Source: Lentzea aerocolonigenes
Lineage (GTDB): Bacteria > Actinomycetota > Actinomycetes > Mycobacteriales > Pseudonocardiaceae
Assembly (NCBI RefSeq): GCF_000955955.1
Contig: NZ_JYJG01000543.1
Span: 1 to 8,230 of the forward strand
Direction of reading: 5' to 3'
Length of the DNA stretch: 8,230 nucleotides
Shown: positions 6,284 through 8,230 of the stretch, one piece after another
How the letters are laid out: each line of letters begins with the position of its first letter
Numbering within the stretch: the first letter of the stretch is position 1
Made by a program: the position numbers and the translations under genes
Notes under the pieces: generated by a model
Database searches by the model: none
What the model saw: only the letters and a program-made list of their open reading frames with translations
What the model was told of the DNA's origin: nothing

Positions 6284-6963
6284 CGGGTGAGGTTCTCCTT
6301 CACGAACCGGGTGATCTGGTCTGCCACGAAGTCCGGGCTGTCGTGGTGCGGCCGCATTCCCGCGCCGGGCACCACGGCGACGCTGCCGGCCACGTGCTTC
6401 TCGGAGACCAGCTGGGATCGCTCGCCCACGAGGTGCAGCAGTGGCCCGGTGTGAGCGTTCACCTCAGCGGTCAGGTCGATGCCGAACAGCAACCGCAACC
6501 CGTGCGAGACGCGTCGGCACGCGATCGGATCTGCCGCCATCGGCGATGCGTCGGGCACCGGAACACCTTCTGGCGCAACAAGTTCTGCCAACCGGTGCAG
6601 CGCTGTCGTGAGATCGCCTGCCGCTGCGGGCCTGGCCACTGACTCCAGCCTGCTCGCCAACGTCTGATCGGCCTTCGTCGGCGCGGACACGAGCAACACC
6701 GGCACGGGCCCCAGTGACGGCAACAACTTCTGCGCCACCGCACCGCCGAGTGCGTTGCCCACGAGCAGATCCGCCGACTTCGCCTCGACCTCCCAGCGTG
6801 CCGCGAGATCCGCCAGGCTCGTCACCGAGTCGTCCAGCCGGGACAGGGTGTCGACCACCTCGACCTGCTGGCCGAGGCGGGTGAGCTGCCGGATCACGGG
6901 CGTGAAGAACCTGCCTTCGTCCCACTGCGGCAGCACCGGGGCGAAGACCAGCGCGCGGGTCAT
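6280..6963 (-). CDS. Alpha/beta-hydrolase-fold protein lacking the catalytic triad
   Basis: 227 residues with the layout of a small alpha/beta hydrolase. The first strand is ALVFAPV (4-10). The nucleophile-elbow region is LLVGNALGGAVAQ (66-78), strand 6 is VPVLLVSAP (87-95), the acid strand is PLLHLVGERSQLV (174-186), and the terminal helix region is GMRPHHDSPDFVADQITRFV (202-221). In the canonical pattern G-x-S-x-G, G-x-x-D and G-H, the three catalytic residues fall at Ala71, Ser183 and Met203; the codons GCA, TCC and ATG were checked in the nucleotide sequence. No triad is therefore available, although His206 and His207 lie nearby. It is probably a non-hydrolytic relative: a binding or scaffold subunit, or an enzyme using other chemistry. 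Start and stop both overlap neighbours as ATGA, so it is coupled to the aldolase and the dehydrogenase. Confidence 0.85.
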   Translation of the reverse strand: MTRALVFAPVLPQWDEGRFFTPVIRQLTRLGQQVEVVDTLSRLDDSVTSLADLAARWEVEAKSADLLVGNALGGAVAQKLLPSLGPVPVLLVSAPTKADQTLASRLESVARPAAAGDLTTALHRLAELVAPEGVPVPDASPMAADPIACRRVSHGLRLLFGIDLTAEVNAHTGPLLHLVGERSQLVSEKHVAGSVAVVPGAGMRPHHDSPDFVADQITRFVKENLTR

Positions 6964-7883
6964 CCTGCTGCGGCGAGGGACTTGGCGGCGTGCACGGCCT
7001 GCCGGTGGTCGTCGTGCACGATGCTGCCGCGCATCTCGACGGACAGGTCGAAGTGGCCCAGCACCAGATCGGGCAGCGGCAACGCGGGCGCCGACTCGGG
7101 CACCGTGCGGCCGAGCAGGTCCGCCAGGTGCAGCACGGTGCCGAGGTCGTAGGTGGTGCCGGAAGTGCGGTCCAGGTAGGCGATCCACTGCTCGGCGACC
7201 AGGTTGCCCGGCCCCTTGCCCATGCCCAGCACCGAGGAGTCCATCCAGCCCGCACCGGCGTCGACCGCCGCCATCGCGTTGGACATGGCCAGGCCGAGGT
7301 TGTTGTGCGCGTGCAGCCCGACCTCGGCGTCGGCGACCGACCGGACGAGCGTGGTCAGCCGGGCGGTCTGCTCCGGCAGCATGCTGCCGTTGGAGTCGGC
7401 GAGGTACACGACGTCCGCGCCCGCCTCGGCCGCGTTGACGGCGAGCTCGACGACCTTGCGCGCGGGCAGCTGCGAGACCCTGGTGAGGTTCACACACGTG
7501 GTGAACCCGGTGTCCTTGGCCTGGCGGACCGTGTCGAACGCCGGCTGCGGGTCACCGGCGGCGACGCACACGCGCAGCAGCCGCGCACCGGCGCGGTACA
7601 TGGCCGGGATGTCGTTCTCGTCGATGTTGCGCGGGTGCAGGATCAGACCGACGTGCTCCGGACCGACCTCTTCGGCGATCGCGGCGATGTACTCGTCGTC
7701 GCCGCGGCCGGTCAGACCGAGGTTCGGGGCCGGCTTGAAGGAACCCTTGCGGTAAGCGATCTCCACCCAGTCGAACCCGGCGGCCACACTCAGCCGGGCA
7801 TGTGCACGTGCGTAGTCGAGGTCGAATCCGAAGCCATTGCGGTAGCCGCCGTCCCGCAATGTGACATCGATGTTGACCAGCAT
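6960..7883 (-). CDS. HMGL/MhpE-like aldolase, RDGGY subgroup
   Basis: First gene of the operon, 307 residues, a DRE-TIM metallolyase-type barrel. Visible are DVTLRDGGYRNGF (6-18, with Arg10 and Asp11), LILHPRN (80-86), YLADSNG (160-166), the metal-binding HAHNNLG (191-197) and the loop GMGKGPGN (220-227). These are the active-site elements of 4-hydroxy-2-oxovalerate aldolase and isopropylmalate/homocitrate synthase relatives, so it should cleave or form a C-C bond next to a 2-oxo acid using a divalent metal. In BphI/MhpE-type enzymes the catalytic His follows RDG by two positions; here that place is Tyr14, so the substrate or direction may differ. ATG 7883 is chosen because AGGGGG lies 7 nt upstream. 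An ATG at 7910 would add nine residues and GTG 7886 one, both with poorer spacing. The stop overlaps the next start (ATGA). Confidence 0.88.
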   Translation of the reverse strand: MLVNIDVTLRDGGYRNGFGFDLDYARAHARLSVAAGFDWVEIAYRKGSFKPAPNLGLTGRGDDEYIAAIAEEVGPEHVGLILHPRNIDENDIPAMYRAGARLLRVCVAAGDPQPAFDTVRQAKDTGFTTCVNLTRVSQLPARKVVELAVNAAEAGADVVYLADSNGSMLPEQTARLTTLVRSVADAEVGLHAHNNLGLAMSNAMAAVDAGAGWMDSSVLGMGKGPGNLVAEQWIAYLDRTSGTTYDLGTVLHLADLLGRTVPESAPALPLPDLVLGHFDLSVEMRGSIVHDDHRQAVHAAKSLAAAG

Positions 7884-7884
7884 C

Positions 7885-7903
7885 ACAGTTCCCCCTGTAC
7901 TGT
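7885..7903 (-). promoter_or_regulatory. Short inverted repeat over the aldolase ribosome-binding site
   Basis: On the minus strand ACAGT, 9 nt, then ACTGT flank the AGGGGG ribosome site just upstream of the ATG at 7883. In the mRNA this could form a weak 5-bp hairpin holding the Shine-Dalgarno sequence in its loop. It could equally be a small operator or chance. Confidence 0.25.
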
Positions 7904-7911
7904 TCCCCATC

Positions 7912-7954
7912 AGCTCGAATCGAGCCGCGATTCGAAGCTATTTTTTCGCGATTC
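7912..7954. promoter_or_regulatory. Dyad and direct repeat around the operon start site (putative operator)
   Basis: CGAATCG (7916-7922) and CGATTCG (7928-7934) form a perfect 7-bp inverted repeat with a 5-nt spacer, flanked by AGCT on both sides. CGCGATTC at 7926-7933 recurs at 7947-7954, exactly 21 bp away, or two helical turns. The dyad covers the predicted start site (about 7928) and the extra copy lies in the -35/-10 spacer, so binding there would be expected to repress. The binding protein is unknown. Confidence 0.4.
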
Positions 7955-7964
7955 ACCGCGTCAA
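7935..7964 (-). promoter_or_regulatory. Predicted promoter of the seven-gene operon
   Basis: On the minus strand TTGACG (7964-7959), then 18 bp, then TAGCTT (7940-7935): a strong -35 and a TANNNT -10. The start would be near 7928, about 45 nt before the aldolase ATG. The spacer carries a run of six A. All downstream genes overlap or lie within 11 bp of each other, so this is probably the main promoter for everything down to 2459. Confidence 0.5.
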
Positions 7965-7976
7965 GTTGGCCTGCAC

Positions 7977-8003
7977 CTATGACGGGTATAGCCCGCCGCC
8001 TAT
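7977..8003. promoter_or_regulatory. Putative LysR-type box upstream of the operon promoter
   Basis: Three CTAT/ATAG half-sites lie in a row: CTAT (7977-7980), 7 bp, ATAG (7988-7991), 8 bp, CTAT (8000-8003). The first pair is a perfect dyad with T-N11-A geometry (T7978, A7990), the usual LysR pattern, centred near -56 of the predicted start site. GGTATAGC (7985-7992, reverse complement GCTATACC) and CCGCCTAT (7996-8003) are the same 8-mers that form the element upstream of the LysR and MFS genes at 1531-1544. Confidence 0.4.
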
Positions 8004-8080
8004 CCAGATCGATTCCGCTGCGCGCTGCGGCTGGTCAGGAGATAGCCGCGACTTCTTCGGCCACCGCGCCCGGAGCAGGC

Positions 8081-8230
8081 GTGTGTTCACGCCCACAATT
8101 CTTCCTCGAATTACTGGACGGTAACGTAAAACAGAAAGTAAAGAGCAGCTCTACCGAACATTTCCGCGTCCCCTGGTGTGGGCACGGCCCCGGCAAAGTC
8201 GTTTGTCCTGAATGCAAGGCGGGCACGGCG
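8081..8230 (+). CDS. Start of an unrecognised small ORF with a Cys/His zinc-ribbon-like motif (3' truncated)
   Basis: A plus-strand frame runs open from here to the right edge (50 codons visible), divergent from the operon. The chosen start is GTG 8081 because GGAG lies 5 nt upstream. The frame is also open back to an ATG at 7979, which has no ribosome site. The visible protein has a hydrophobic/charged stretch FFLELLDGNVKQKVK (7-21), then PWCGHGPGKVVCPECK (31-46) with Cys33, His35, Cys42 and Cys45, a plausible zinc site. Codon use is unlike the neighbours: AT-rich codons (GTA, AAA) and a TTA leucine codon at 8111, which in streptomycetes and relatives often marks bldA-dependent genes. The family is not recognised. 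The opposite strand also has a short open frame here, so the coding call is moderate. Confidence 0.4.
   Translation, partial: MCSRPQFFLELLDGNVKQKVKSSSTEHFRVPWCGHGPGKVVCPECKAGTA

Noticed and set aside
7884..7910. ATG at 7910 as the aldolase start.
   Set aside because: It would add nine non-conserved residues and place the clear AGGGGG ribosome site inside the gene. ATG 7883 has correct spacing.
7912..7946. Hairpin followed by a run of six T, read as a plus-strand Rho-independent terminator.
   Set aside because: No plus-strand gene leads into it, and the same bases form the spacer, -10 and start region of a good minus-strand promoter. An operator explains it better.
8035..8226. 63-codon minus-strand ORF at the right edge.
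   Set aside because: No ribosome site or recognisable motif. The plus-strand frame over the same bases has a ribosome site and a zinc-ligand pattern.
1..8230. Search for CRISPR arrays, tRNA or rRNA genes, insertion sequences and attachment sites.
   Set aside because: No spaced repeats, tRNA-like cloverleaf, transposase motif or long terminal inverted repeats were seen. The only notable repeat is the 16-bp tandem pair.

Overview
The window is very GC-rich and densely packed. Most junctions are stop/start overlaps, and GTG and TTG starts occur. This points to an actinomycete; the protein style would fit the Pseudonocardiales, but that is a guess and not a placement. No RNA gene, insertion sequence, phage gene or CRISPR array is seen.

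Layout. The left edge holds the C-terminus of an unrecognised, probably exported protein (+ strand, ends 236). It meets tail to tail an MFS transporter (233-1456, - strand). A LysR-type regulator (1557-2456, + strand) is divergent from the transporter, the classical regulator/target pair. From about 7930 down to 2459 runs one tight minus-strand operon. In order of transcription it encodes: an HMGL/MhpE-like aldolase of the RDGGY type; an alpha/beta-hydrolase-fold protein without its catalytic triad; an isocitrate/isopropylmalate-type beta-decarboxylating dehydrogenase fused to a CinA N-terminal (MoCF) domain; a small PncC-like remnant; an RraA/HMG-aldolase-family protein; an amidohydrolase-like metalloprotein (DUF6282-like); and a 64-residue 4-oxalocrotonate-type tautomerase. 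Upstream lies a good minus-strand promoter with several dyad elements, then the start of a divergent plus-strand ORF with a Cys/His zinc-ribbon-like motif that runs off the right edge.

How it may work. Dehydrogenase, two aldolase-type enzymes, tautomerase and amidohydrolase-like protein suggest a pathway handling hydroxy/oxo di- or tricarboxylic acids, in the style of ring-cleavage lower pathways (LigI/LigJ/LigK-like) but with a different gene set. The substrate cannot be read from the sequence. Two 8-mers (GCTATACC and CCGCCTAT) occur in both the LysR/MFS intergenic region and the operon promoter, each about 55 bp upstream of a predicted start site, so the LysR protein may control both.

Most notable. 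(1) The dehydrogenase-CinA fusion and the small ORF behind it are separated by a perfect 16-bp tandem duplication (4486-4517). Removing one copy joins them in frame into one protein of about 714 residues, so the present split is either a recent frameshift or a reversible switch. (2) The hydrolase has Ala, Ser and Met where the Ser-Asp-His triad is expected.
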